A DNA stretch of 13,794 nucleotides from an uncultured Clostridium sp. (GCF_937920395.1 NZ_CALEVF010000214.1:1-13794), one strand, 5' to 3'; positions 1 through 7,460 are shown, numbered from the stretch's first letter. Notes: a model not told the origin generated them from the sequence alone. Program-made: numbers and translations.

Positions 1-52
1 CAGCCCCCGTATCGGACTTTCACCGACGAGTAAACGCCCATGCCGGGCACAC
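1..52 (-). mobile_element. Group IIC intron, 5' end only (runs off the left edge)
   Basis: Read on the minus strand from 52, the sequence begins GTGTGCCCGGCATGGGCG and continues to GGTGAAAGTCCGATACGG. This matches the 5' end (GUGYG) and start of domain I of group IIC introns such as the Oceanobacillus iheyensis one, as I remember that sequence. Such introns are self-splicing ribozymes that usually encode a reverse transcriptase; any such gene would lie left of the window. The intron starts 6 bases after a terminator stem, the known target preference of class IIC. Only 52 bases are visible, so activity and intactness cannot be judged. Confidence 0.85.
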
Positions 53-88
53 TAATAAAAAACTATGGAAATATACTTCCATAGTTTT
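53..88 (-). terminator. Rho-independent terminator of the marR-MFS operon
   Basis: A perfect 12-bp stem (59-70 with 77-88; arm AAAACTATGGAA) encloses a 6-base loop. On the minus strand the stem ends in a T-run (TTTTTTATTA). It lies about 70 bp after the stop codon of the efflux gene and immediately before the group IIC intron, so it also served as the intron's insertion target. Confidence 0.85.
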
Positions 89-160
89 ATTAACTCTATA
101 ATCTTACTTTTTTATTTTCTCTAAAAATAATGATGTATCTAATAAACTTATTAGTTATTA

Positions 161-1594
161 TTAAGAGTTTTCTAACTTGACTTTACTACTACGCAATCTT
201 GAAAAAGTTAAAATTGCCCCAATTAAACAAATAATTGCTGCAACTATATATACAATTCTCATGCCATATATAAATGCATCATTTCGTCCCACTATATAAT
301 TAGTTACATGATACCCAATTTTATAACTCATTCTATTATATAAAAGTGCAGTTGACAGAGCTATTCCACATACCATTCCGAGGTTTCTTACAAGTCCATT
401 AATACTTCCTGCGATACCTAATTTATCCTTTGCTACTGTGGACATTATTAAAGAATTATTAGGCGATTGAAATAGACCATTACCAATTGTCATAACGATT
501 ATATAAAACACCATAGTCATAAGACTCGTTTGTTCATTTAAAGTTGACATTAAAAACAGACCCACACTATTTACCAAAAGACCTATAAAAGTTAGAATCT
601 CAGATCCTATTTTATCTGATAAATGCCCACTTACTGGTGCAACAACAGATAAAACTAAAGGAGATACCATAAGTACTAATCCAGTAAATGCAGGTGAGTA
701 CTTAAGTACATCTTGGAGGTAAAAGGGTTGAATAATAACCGAACAAAACATTGCCACAAAAGATATAAACCCACAAAATATAGAAAGTGAGAATAATTTA
801 TTCTCAAATATTTTAAGTTCTAATAAAGGGTTTTTACGTTTCTTCTCCACAAATATAAATGCTATAAATGAAACAATTGATATTAAAAAACCTATCAAAA
901 TTATAGGACGTGTAAAACCAATTTCCTGCCCCTTGCCAAGAGCTACAAATAGAGGAATTATAGTAAATACAAATAGTAATGCTCCATATCCATCCAATTT
1001 CCCTTTTTCTGTTTTGTTTGCTTTGGGCAGTATTTTTAAACCATAAAATAAAGTTATTATGCCTATTGGTATGTTAATTAGAAATATGTATTCCCAACTT
1101 GTAGCATCGACTATAAAACCTCCTAGTCCTGGTCCAACCATTGCTCCAAGAGCAACAAACGTTCCCGTAATTCCAAGGGCTCTTCCTCTCTCATTTGCTG
1201 GAAACACTCCTGTTATAATTCCTTGACTATTAGCCATTGTAGCTGCCGCTCCTATTGCCTGAATAACTCTTGCTATAACTAAAAAGGTAAGGGAACTTGT
1301 TACTCCACAAAATAAAGAACCTATTGTAAATACAGCTATTCCAAACTTGAATACCTTTGTTTTACCAAGCATATCCCCTAGTTTTCCAAAAACTAATATA
1401 GCTGCTGAGATAACAATTAAGTAACTCGTTACTACCAATTGAACACCCGCTGATGTTACATGAAGTGATTTAGCCATTACAGGTAAAGCTACGTTTACAA
1501 TACTGCTATCTAAAGTACACATAAAAGTTACCATTACAACTATAAACAAAATTATCCATCTATTTTTAAAATTACTATTATCCACTGAATTCAT
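161..1594 (-). CDS. MFS drug efflux transporter, DHA2 (EmrB/QacA) type
   Basis: Probable proton-coupled multidrug exporter in the cytoplasmic membrane, about 477 residues, mostly hydrophobic and of the length typical of 14-helix DHA2 exporters. Visible family motifs are LDSSIVNVALP in the first helix (motif D1), GKLGDMLGKTKV between helices 2 and 3 (motif A), ARVIQAIGAA (motif B) and GPGLGGFIVDATSWEYIF (the antiporter motif C region). An ATG at 1600 is possible, but the ribosome site AGAGGAG ends one base before it. The ATG at 1594 lies 7 bases from GGAG and is preferred. The site overlaps the TAA of marR (1608-1610), so the two genes are probably translationally coupled and induced together. 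The substrate cannot be read from sequence. Confidence 0.9.
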   Translation of the reverse strand: MNSVDNSNFKNRWIILFIVVMVTFMCTLDSSIVNVALPVMAKSLHVTSAGVQLVVTSYLIVISAAILVFGKLGDMLGKTKVFKFGIAVFTIGSLFCGVTSSLTFLVIARVIQAIGAAATMANSQGIITGVFPANERGRALGITGTFVALGAMVGPGLGGFIVDATSWEYIFLINIPIGIITLFYGLKILPKANKTEKGKLDGYGALLFVFTIIPLFVALGKGQEIGFTRPIILIGFLISIVSFIAFIFVEKKRKNPLLELKIFENKLFSLSIFCGFISFVAMFCSVIIQPFYLQDVLKYSPAFTGLVLMVSPLVLSVVAPVSGHLSDKIGSEILTFIGLLVNSVGLFLMSTLNEQTSLMTMVFYIIVMTIGNGLFQSPNNSLIMSTVAKDKLGIAGSINGLVRNLGMVCGIALSTALLYNRMSYKIGYHVTNYIVGRNDAFIYGMRIVYIVAAIICLIGAILTFSRLRSSKVKLENS

Positions 1595-1607
1595 TTTCAT
1601 TCTCCTC

Positions 1608-2048
1608 TTAAGCTTGTATTTCCATGTTTTTTATATTATTTAGAATCTTGTTCAAAGAATCCATAGTAATTCTCTTCTCATCCTCATTTAAATCTATTGT
1701 GATTAATTCTACCAACTTATGTATTTTATTAAGCACTTTTGGGATTATACTCTTAGCCTTTTGCGTTAAATACAATTTATAAGCTCTCGAATCAGTTTCA
1801 TCTTTATTTCTATCTATGTATCCAAGATTAATAAGTTTTGTTATAGTTCTAGCTGACATTGCCTTGTCACAACCTATTTCTTCACTTATCTTATTTTGAC
1901 TAATACCTTCATTCCCCCTCAATTTAAGTAAATATGGATATGTTCCACTGCTTAATTCATATTCTTTTAGCTCCTTATCTAAATGAGCCTGTGTACTTCT
2001 TAAAATTTTACTATTAAGTTTAAGCAGGTACATTATGTCTTCATCCAA
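1608..2048 (-). CDS. MarR-family transcriptional regulator of the efflux operon
   Basis: Winged-helix repressor, about 146 residues from a TTG start at 2048. An upstream ATG at 2138 would give 176 residues, but a perfect promoter (TTGACA-17-TATAAT, 2106-2134) lies inside that extension, so its first codons would not be in the mRNA. AAGGGG (2058-2063) sits 9 bases before the TTG, and 146 residues is the normal MarR length. An ATG at 2033 is a second option. Order: dimerisation helices, a helix-turn-helix around GISQNKISEEIGCDKAMSAR, the wing with DETDSRAYKLYLT (the conserved D-R wing motif), then C-terminal dimer helices. It is followed by the MFS exporter 7 bp on. Two palindromes at the promoter suggest autorepression relieved by a ligand of the pump. 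Confidence 0.88.
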   Translation of the reverse strand: MDEDIMYLLKLNSKILRSTQAHLDKELKEYELSSGTYPYLLKLRGNEGISQNKISEEIGCDKAMSARTITKLINLGYIDRNKDETDSRAYKLYLTQKAKSIIPKVLNKIHKLVELITIDLNEDEKRITMDSLNKILNNIKNMEIQA

Positions 2049-2088
2049 AATACAACACCCCTTATACAAATTGATTTGTTCCTTTTTA

Positions 2089-2102
2089 GTTGATATATCA
2101 AC
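2089..2102. promoter_or_regulatory. Probable MarR operator 2, over the transcription start
   Basis: Perfect 14-base palindrome GTTGATATATCAAC just downstream of the -10 box, covering the predicted start at about 2099. Its centre is 33 bp (about three helical turns) from that of operator 1, placing two dimers on the same DNA face. Confidence 0.74.
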
Positions 2103-2105
2103 CTT

Positions 2106-2134
2106 ATTATAAGGATATTTCGTTGACTTGTCAA
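2106..2134 (-). promoter_or_regulatory. Sigma-A promoter of marR-MFS
   Basis: Minus strand: TTGACA (2134-2129), 17-base spacer, TATAAT (2111-2106). Both boxes match consensus fully. Transcription should start near 2099, leaving a leader of about 50 bases before the TTG start codon at 2048. Confidence 0.88.
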
Positions 2135-2135
2135 C
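2122..2135. promoter_or_regulatory. Probable MarR operator 1, over the -35 box
   Basis: Inverted repeat GTTGACttGTCAAC: two 6-base arms with a 2-base centre. It contains the -35 hexamer, so a bound dimer would block RNA polymerase. It shares GTTGA/TCAAC arms with the palindrome at 2089-2102. Confidence 0.72.
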
Positions 2136-2193
2136 CACTTAACTACTCGTACCTTATAATCCTATACCTAAAATCCACTTACTTGTTTTTATA

Positions 2194-2202
2194 TGATATA
2201 AT
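2194..2202 (+). promoter_or_regulatory. Extended -10 promoter of the acetyltransferase gene
   Basis: TGATATAAT (TG-n-TATAAT) lies 36 bases before the ATG. No good -35 box is seen at the right distance, which is usual for extended -10 promoters. It points away from the marR promoter. Confidence 0.55.
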
Positions 2203-2237
2203 TAAATTTAAAGTGTATTCAATAAGGAGTGTATAAA

Positions 2238-2792
2238 ATGTGTGAAAAACAAAAGATGCTAAGTGGTGAAATCTATAATGCATATGATAAAGATTTAGTC
2301 CTTTTAAGAAATAAAGCAAGACATCTTACAAAATTATATAATAATACTGATCCAGAAGATGTTACTAATAGAATAAATATTTTAAAAAAATTATTTGGAA
2401 AGATAGGTAATAATTTCGAAATAGAACCTCCTTTTCATTGTGATTATGGAACTAATATCCACATCGGAGAAACCTTCTATGCTAATTTCAATTTTTTAGT
2501 TTTAGATGATGGACTTGTAACCATAGGTGATAATGTATTAATTGCTCCTAATGTAAGTATATTTACAGCAACCCATCTGCTTGATCCTAAGTTAAGGCCT
2601 AAGAATGCAGATTATACAAAAGCAGTAACTATAGGTAACAACGTATGGATTGGCGGTGGATGTATAATAAATCCAGGTATAACTATTGGTGATAATTCTG
2701 TGATAGGTTCTGGAAGTGTTGTTACAAAGGATATTCCAGCTAATGTTGTAGCTGTAGGAAACCCTTGTAGAATACTAAAAAAAATTGATTAG
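2238..2792 (+). CDS. maa: Maltose O-acetyltransferase-like hexapeptide transferase
   Basis: Cytoplasmic acetyl-CoA-dependent sugar O-acetyltransferase of the LacA/Maa/NodL group, 184 residues, a normal length. The N-terminal part has the Maa signature (KMLSGEIYNAYDKDLVLLR), followed by a left-handed beta-helix of hexapeptide repeats (for example IGDNVLIAPNVSI, IGNNVWIGGGCIINPGI, IGDNSVIGSGSVVTKDIP). The catalytic histidine is in TATHLLDP. The ATG at 2238 is 8 bases after AAGGAG (2224-2229); a GTG at 2229 in the same frame overlaps that site and is rejected. The gene is alone, between its own promoter and a strong terminator. The true acceptor could be another sugar or a thiogalactoside. Confidence 0.9.
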   Translation: MCEKQKMLSGEIYNAYDKDLVLLRNKARHLTKLYNNTDPEDVTNRINILKKLFGKIGNNFEIEPPFHCDYGTNIHIGETFYANFNFLVLDDGLVTIGDNVLIAPNVSIFTATHLLDPKLRPKNADYTKAVTIGNNVWIGGGCIINPGITIGDNSVIGSGSVVTKDIPANVVAVGNPCRILKKID

Positions 2793-2805
2793 TATTCTAC
2801 AAAAT

Positions 2806-2856
2806 AGGGAGGTCAAACTACTGAAATATATTTCAGTAGTTTGACCTCCTTTTTTA
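2806..2856. terminator. Two-way terminator between convergent genes
   Basis: Positions 2808-2849 form a perfect 42-base palindrome (arm begins GGAGGTCAAACTACTG), extended to 2806-2851 with one G-T pair. A T-run follows on the plus strand. The minus side has a shorter T-rich tail (ATTTTG). It ends the maa transcript and probably also the PLP-fold/GNAT transcript coming from the right. Confidence 0.88.
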
Positions 2857-2864
2857 ATCTTTAC

Positions 2865-4217
2865 TTAATCAGTTGGATGGTTATATATCATCCTGTCGTA
2901 CACATGGTTAAATCCCATTTTACGATAAAGATTTTTAGCACGTTTGTTATCAAGATCTACATGAAGAGACAGATTACCATCTGTTAGTTCAATTGCTCGT
3001 CCTATAAGTTCAGATGCCACTCCACGACCTTTATTCCCTGGCTTAACACCAATATATGCAAGGTGATAGGTTGGGATAAATCTTTCAAACCCCATATTTA
3101 CTATAATACAAATACCCTGTTCTTCACCATTTCGTTTTGCTATTAGCAAAAAACCTTCCTTCATAGCTTTTTCTATAGCATCTACTGTTTCTCCCACTGA
3201 ATCATTATAAGTAGATAACCAATCACGTGTCATTTCAAGTAACTCTTCTTTGTTTTTATCATTAAAACTTTTAATTTCGCAAACTTCAATTTCACTTTTC
3301 CCATCATTTAAAATAATTAAATGTTTTCCATTGCTTAGTTTTCCTTGCTCAGCCATTTTGATAAATGCTGCCATTGCATATGCTTCCTTCCTTGAGACCA
3401 TAACGCCCTCAAGTTCCCTTAACATATTAGCTACATTTCTTAGATCAATCTCTTCAATGCCAATCATTTCAGCATGTGTATCCATAATTATTTTCTCAAC
3501 TGTTGCAACTATCCCTATATAATCCTCTTCCATATGTAAATTAATCTCTTCAGAATCTTTATCTTTCATATTAGTCACAGCTATTTTCATTTTCCTAATG
3601 TACTCATCCAATGAATCCTTCCACGACGGATTTGAACCACATATTAATTCAGGTAACTTACCCAGTTCCTCATGTACCCAACTTTTAATTAATCCACTAT
3701 AAACACTTGAGAGTGTATATCCAAGGCCTAATTGTATTGTAATTGTGTCAACCTTAAAATCCATACGTTCCAAACACTCTCTTGTCATATCTTCTAATAC
3801 AAGATGACTAATAATATTATTTAAATTCCATTCGCACATCAAATACATGTTGTTTTTTTCTGCAATCTCTTTTAAATCTGAACGCGTAATAGTATCTTTT
3901 TTATCCCGCATATCAAATAAAATAGATTTATCTATTCTAGAATTTTTCCATTTTTCCTGTTTAAATAGAGGAACTTTAATCTCAAGTTCATTTAATTTTG
4001 CAAACAACTGGACTGATTGTATATAACACTCAGACCCATCAACTAAAATCTTTTTAAATCCATTAGCAATAGCATCTTTCACTAAAATTTCTGATATACG
4101 GTCATATTTATGGCCTGATGGATTAGCTCCTTCAAGTTTTAAATATATTTCCGAGATACCTAATGCCTTTTCCAATTTTTTTGCTCTCATTAACGGTGTT
4201 TTTCCACTTTTTCGCAT
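2865..4217 (-). CDS. Threonine-synthase-like PLP fold (altered site) fused to GNAT acetyltransferase
   Basis: A 450-residue two-domain protein. Residues 1-305 follow the fold-type II PLP enzyme pattern: GKTPLMRAKKLEK, KLEGANPSG, a glycine-loop region and a threonine-synthase-like C-terminal part (EGVMVSRKEAYAMAAFIKMA). Key sites differ. Where the family has GSFKDR with the PLP lysine, this has GHKYDR (Tyr38 in the lysine place, Lys37 one earlier). The asparagine loop SGNTS is DGSEC (60-64), and the phosphate loop GGGG/GNGG is GLGYT (164-168). Residues 313-450 are a GNAT domain with acetyl-CoA motif GNKGRGVA (394-401) and NLYRKMGF near the end. AAGGAG lies 6 bases before the ATG. The N-terminal domain may be a sensor or pseudoenzyme; the acetylated substrate is unknown. 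Confidence 0.8.
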   Translation of the reverse strand: MRKSGKTPLMRAKKLEKALGISEIYLKLEGANPSGHKYDRISEILVKDAIANGFKKILVDGSECYIQSVQLFAKLNELEIKVPLFKQEKWKNSRIDKSILFDMRDKKDTITRSDLKEIAEKNNMYLMCEWNLNNIISHLVLEDMTRECLERMDFKVDTITIQLGLGYTLSSVYSGLIKSWVHEELGKLPELICGSNPSWKDSLDEYIRKMKIAVTNMKDKDSEEINLHMEEDYIGIVATVEKIIMDTHAEMIGIEEIDLRNVANMLRELEGVMVSRKEAYAMAAFIKMAEQGKLSNGKHLIILNDGKSEIEVCEIKSFNDKNKEELLEMTRDWLSTYNDSVGETVDAIEKAMKEGFLLIAKRNGEEQGICIIVNMGFERFIPTYHLAYIGVKPGNKGRGVASELIGRAIELTDGNLSLHVDLDNKRAKNLYRKMGFNHVYDRMIYNHPTD

Positions 4218-4320
4218 AATCTCTCCTTCAACACTTAATTGTGATTAAATTCAAAAAACACTCCAGCTTGTGAAACCTTCAGAGTTAGAGTGCCCATTTA
4301 ATTAAGCTATAATTACTTAT

Positions 4321-4349
4321 ATTATAACATTTTTAGCTTAACTCATCAA
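4321..4349 (-). promoter_or_regulatory. Promoter and about 97-base leader of the PLP-fold/GNAT gene
   Basis: Minus strand: TTGATG (4349-4344), 17-base spacer, TATAAT (4326-4321); start near 4314. The leader (4314-4218) holds a weak stem CACTC/GAGTG (4288-4292 with 4259-4263) directly followed by six T on the minus strand (4258-4253), 36 bases before the start codon. It resembles an attenuator, but the stem has only 5 bp. No known riboswitch or T-box core is recognised. Confidence 0.6.
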
Positions 4350-4426
4350 ATACCGTTAATTCATCTTAAAATCTATTAATAACATACTAAAGTATAATTT
4401 AAATTTATCTTCATGTTAATAAGGTA

Positions 4427-4454
4427 TTGAGTTTTTTGTCGATTGTTATATAAT
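4427..4454 (+). promoter_or_regulatory. Promoter of the YjeM-like permease gene
   Basis: TTGAGT (4427-4432), 16-base spacer, TATAAT (4449-4454). The predicted start near 4461 gives a leader of about 45 bases ending in the strong ribosome site AGGGGG (4494-4499). Confidence 0.6.
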
Positions 4455-4505
4455 TATATAGTGGTGTAATACAGATTTATTCACAATATCGTTAGGGGGA
4501 AAAAC

Positions 4506-6020
4506 ATGTCAGAACATTCAAAAAATATTAAACATTTAACATTAGTATCCTTGGTATTAATGATTTTTACTTCAGTTTACGGATTTAATAACATCCCAAG
4601 GTCATTCTATAAAATGGGCTATGCCGCTATCCCCTGGTACATCTTATCAGGAATAACATTTTTTATACCATTTGCTTTCATGATGGCTGAGTTTGGTGCT
4701 GCTTTTAAAGATTCTAAGGGCGGAATTTACTCATGGATGGAAAAATCAGTAGGAGCTAAGTTTGCTTTTATGGCAACATTTATGTGGTACTCATCTTATG
4801 TAATTTGGATGGTTAATGTTGCCTCTACCGTTTGGGTTCCAATATCAAACGCAATATTTGGTAAAGATATGACACAAACTTGGGCATTATTTGGAATAGC
4901 CGGGTTAACTGGTCCTAAAACCTTAGGAATACTCGGTATATTTTGGATATTATTTGTAACATTTGTATCCACCAAGGGATTAGATAAGATTAAGAAATTC
5001 ACTTCAATAGGTGGCACTGCAGTTGCAGCGTTAAACATAGTTTTATTTATTGGTGCTATACTAGTATTTATAGGAACTCATGGTCATTTAGCTCAGCCAA
5101 TAGTTGGAATTAGTTCGTTTATAGACTCACCAAATCCTAAATATGTTGGTAATATACTTCAATCTTTTGCCTTTGTAGTATTTGCTATATTTGCTTATGG
5201 TGGTATAGAAGTTATTGGTGGACTTGTTGACGAAACAGAAAATGCTGAAAAGAATTTTCCAAAAGGTGTTATTATTTCAGCGATTGTCATTTCCATTGGA
5301 TACTCACTTGGAATATTCCTTGTTGGTATATTCACTAATTGGTCATTGGTTATGGACGATAAAAGCGTTAACTTAGCTAATTGTGGTTATGTAGTAATGT
5401 CTAACCTAGGATACTCTCTTGGTAATGCTTTCGGAGCAAGTAATGCAATGAGTATAGCTATGGGACATGGTTTAGCTAGATTCGTTGGTCTTTCAATGTT
5501 TTTAGCTTTGTCAGGTGCTTTTTTCACATTGATGTTTGCTCCATTAAAACAATTAATTGAAGGTACACCTCCTAAATTATGGCCTGGTAAAATGGGAGAA
5601 ATGAAAAACGGAATGCCACAAAATGCTATGTGGATTCAGGCAACAATCGTTTGTATTCTAATTTTCCTTGTTTCTGTTATTGGTGGAGATTCTATGAAAA
5701 AATTCATCGATATATTAGTTTCAATGACCAACGTAGCAATGACTCTTCCATACATGTTTATAGCATATGCTTTTGCACCATTTAAGAAAAACAAATCTAT
5801 TATTAAGCCTTTTGAAATGTTTAAAACTTACAAAAGTGCTGTCACATGGACTATAATTGTTATGTTCACTGTTGGATTTGCAAACTTTTTCTCTATAATA
5901 CAGCCAGCATTAGATGGAGATATGATGACAACAATCTGGAGTATCGCTGGACCAGTAATCTTTGCATTAATAGCCTGGATAATGTATTGGATATATGAAA
6001 CAAAATATATTAATAAATAA
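4506..6020 (+). CDS. yjeM: Amino acid permease, YjeM-like (APC superfamily)
   Basis: Integral membrane amino acid transporter, 504 residues, with at least twelve hydrophobic segments. The first helix has TSVYGFNNIPRSFYKMGYAA, the unwound-helix region of the glutamate/GABA antiporter branch of the APC superfamily, and AYGGIEVIGGLVDETENAEK is the conserved helix 6 region with its following loop. Length and order fit E. coli YjeM, whose substrate is not firmly known; GadC-type glutamate/GABA exchange is the nearest guess. The ATG is 6 bases after AGGGGG. It is a single gene with its own promoter and terminator. Family assignment is firm; the YjeM label is from recognition of the sequence and less certain. 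Confidence 0.82.
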   Translation: MSEHSKNIKHLTLVSLVLMIFTSVYGFNNIPRSFYKMGYAAIPWYILSGITFFIPFAFMMAEFGAAFKDSKGGIYSWMEKSVGAKFAFMATFMWYSSYVIWMVNVASTVWVPISNAIFGKDMTQTWALFGIAGLTGPKTLGILGIFWILFVTFVSTKGLDKIKKFTSIGGTAVAALNIVLFIGAILVFIGTHGHLAQPIVGISSFIDSPNPKYVGNILQSFAFVVFAIFAYGGIEVIGGLVDETENAEKNFPKGVIISAIVISIGYSLGIFLVGIFTNWSLVMDDKSVNLANCGYVVMSNLGYSLGNAFGASNAMSIAMGHGLARFVGLSMFLALSGAFFTLMFAPLKQLIEGTPPKLWPGKMGEMKNGMPQNAMWIQATIVCILIFLVSVIGGDSMKKFIDILVSMTNVAMTLPYMFIAYAFAPFKKNKSIIKPFEMFKTYKSAVTWTIIVMFTVGFANFFSIIQPALDGDMMTTIWSIAGPVIFALIAWIMYWIYETKYINK

Positions 6021-6030
6021 TAAAATGCTG

Positions 6031-6068
6031 AAATATAATTTCTATACTTTTTAGAAATTATATTTTTT
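6031..6068 (+). terminator. Terminator of the permease gene
   Basis: A perfect 14-bp stem (6031-6044 with 6052-6065; arm AAATATAATTTCTA) with a 7-base loop, running into a T-run (6063-6068). It starts 11 bp after the stop codon. Confidence 0.82.
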
Positions 6069-6095
6069 CTTTTCCATGAAACATTGCAAATAATT

Positions 6096-6566
6096 TTACT
6101 TTATTAAATCAGCAAATTTGCCATCTATAATATTTTTTAATGAATTTGGATTTATCTCTATTTGAAATCCTATTTTCCCAGCACTTACAATTATCGTATC
6201 TATTTCAAGCGCTCTCTTATCAATAAATGTTTTATATTTTTTTTTCATACCTATTGGTGAACACCCACCTCTAATATACCCTGTACACTTCTGTAAATCC
6301 CTAAGATCTAGCATTTCTATGCTCTTCTCATTAGTTACTCTAGCTACTTTCTTAAAATCTATTTCTTCTCCAACAGGAATCACAATAACATAAACTTCTT
6401 TAGAATTTGCATGTGTGACTATAGTTTTATAAAGATATTTTTCGTCACGGCCTATCTTCTTTGCAACAGATAACCCATCTATTTTATCATCTTTAACCTC
6501 ATATGTCATAACATCATATTCTACTTTCATTTTATCTAAAATACGCATAACGTTTGTCTTTATCAT
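6096..6566 (-). CDS. ybaK: Cys-tRNA(Pro)/Cys-tRNA(Cys) deacylase, YbaK/EbsC family
   Basis: Trans-editing hydrolase that removes cysteine mischarged onto tRNA(Pro) by prolyl-tRNA synthetase; cytoplasmic; 156 residues, the usual single-domain length. The catalytic lysine is Lys47 in LYKTIV, matching Lys46 of Haemophilus YbaK. The conserved GGCSPIGMKKK loop near residue 105 marks the YbaK branch (GG-x-SP-x-G), distinct from the GHPVGGVCPFG branch seen in the pseudogene at 13330-13662. The ATG at 6566 follows AAAGGGG by 6 bases. It is convergent with the permease and separated from the upstream Met-rich gene by a hairpin, so probably has its own promoter in 6567-6715, though none stands out. Confidence 0.92.
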   Translation of the reverse strand: MIKTNVMRILDKMKVEYDVMTYEVKDDKIDGLSVAKKIGRDEKYLYKTIVTHANSKEVYVIVIPVGEEIDFKKVARVTNEKSIEMLDLRDLQKCTGYIRGGCSPIGMKKKYKTFIDKRALEIDTIIVSAGKIGFQIEINPNSLKNIIDGKFADLIK

Positions 6567-6716
6567 TGTTATCCCCTTTATTTAAATTTATTTACAACAA
6601 ATATCAGTTTGAAGTCCCTCTTCATTATATCCTCTTTATGTACTGCCTGCACTAATACAATAAATATCATACCTAACATCCATATAATTTACATGAAAAA
6701 ACTACCAAAAATACTA

Positions 6717-6752
6717 AGTCCACTGAAAAGCGAACTCTTTTTTCAGTGGACT
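6717..6752 (-). terminator. Hairpin, probable terminator of the Met-rich gene
   Basis: A perfect 13-bp stem (6717-6729 with 6740-6752; arm AGTCCACTGAAAA) with a 10-base loop. It lies 64 bp after the stop codon at 6816. On the minus strand it is followed by TTAGTATTTTT, a broken T-run, so termination may be moderate. The rest of 6567-6815 shows nothing that I can name. Confidence 0.5.
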
Positions 6753-6815
6753 CAAAATACTTAAGCATTTTTTTAGCATATAATAATAAATTTCCTTATA
6801 ATATTTATTTATACT

Positions 6816-7460
6816 TTAGTATCCGTAATTATATCTTCTTCCTCCAAGTAAACTTCCGATAATTAATATTCTAGCTATATCTCCAATTCCACCACCACTA
6901 CCATAACGACGTCTTCGTCTCATATTATTATCGTTATCGCTATAATTATCCTCAAGCTCTTCCTCTTCCTCACTCCTATAATGTTCTTTATATTTATCAG
7001 ATATCTCCTTACAAATGCAATCCATTTCTTCCTTGTTAGGACAATATCTTTTCCCGTGCTTTGCTACCATCATATCACAATGATGTTTTACCATAGGTAA
7101 TATTTTAATATATATCTTAGGATACATATTTTTTAAATCTTCATCACTTTCCTCATCACTCTCAACCATTGGCATGTTCATCATGGACATATTCATCATC
7201 GGCATATTCATCATCGCCATATTCATCATTGGCATATTCATCATCGGCATATTCATCATTGGCATATTCATCATTGGCATATTCATCATCGGCATATTCA
7301 TCATCAGCATATCTTCCATTGGCATATCTCCCATTGGCATATTCATCATGGGCATATCTTCCATTGGCATATCCCCCATTGGCATATTCATCATTGGCAT
7401 ATTCATCATGGGCATACACTGTCCAAGATTTTCACAATTTTTGCAACGATAGTCGTACAT
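6816..7460 (-). CDS. Methionine-rich tandem-repeat protein, possible spore coat component
   Basis: A 214-residue protein of low complexity. Order: a short Cys-rich start (CKNCENLGQC); 16 five-residue repeats of MPMMN type (16-95, with MPMGD/MPMED variants); an acidic stretch (ESDEESDED); a folded-looking segment with YPKIYIKILPMV, HHCDMM and CPNKEEMDCICKEI; another acidic run; and a basic, Gly/Tyr-rich tail with a hydrophobic stretch (GDIARILIIGSLLGG). A TTG at 7472 in frame overlaps the ribosome site GGAGG, so the ATG at 7460, 5 bases after it, is chosen. No signal peptide is seen. The YPKIY..MV...CD segment and RRR-YG tail resemble clostridial coat-like proteins; this is from memory. Thioether-rich repeats could bind Cu(I) or serve as an oxidant sink; no function is proven. 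Confidence 0.72.
   Translation of the reverse strand: MYDYRCKNCENLGQCMPMMNMPMMNMPMGDMPMEDMPMMNMPMGDMPMEDMLMMNMPMMNMPMMNMPMMNMPMMNMPMMNMAMMNMPMMNMSMMNMPMVESDEESDEDLKNMYPKIYIKILPMVKHHCDMMVAKHGKRYCPNKEEMDCICKEISDKYKEHYRSEEEEELEDNYSDNDNNMRRRRRYGSGGGIGDIARILIIGSLLGGRRYNYGY
7167..7415 (-). repeat. 15-bp tandem repeat array encoding M-P-M-M-N units
   Basis: Sixteen in-frame 15-bp units plus a 9-bp partial unit, coding for MPMMN with variants MPMGD, MPMED, MLMMN, MAMMN and MSMMN. A larger 45-bp unit (MPMMN-MPMGD-MPMED) occurs twice in a row near the 5' end of the array. About 46 of 83 encoded residues are methionine. Because 15 is a multiple of 3, other frames also stay open here; these are by-products. 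Confidence 0.95.

Noticed and set aside
3250..3522. 90-codon plus-strand frame within the PLP-fold/GNAT gene
   Set aside because: It lies opposite a conserved domain and shows no start signal.
7167..7415. CRISPR-like array
   Set aside because: The units are contiguous 15-bp tandem repeats with no spacers and are in frame within a gene.
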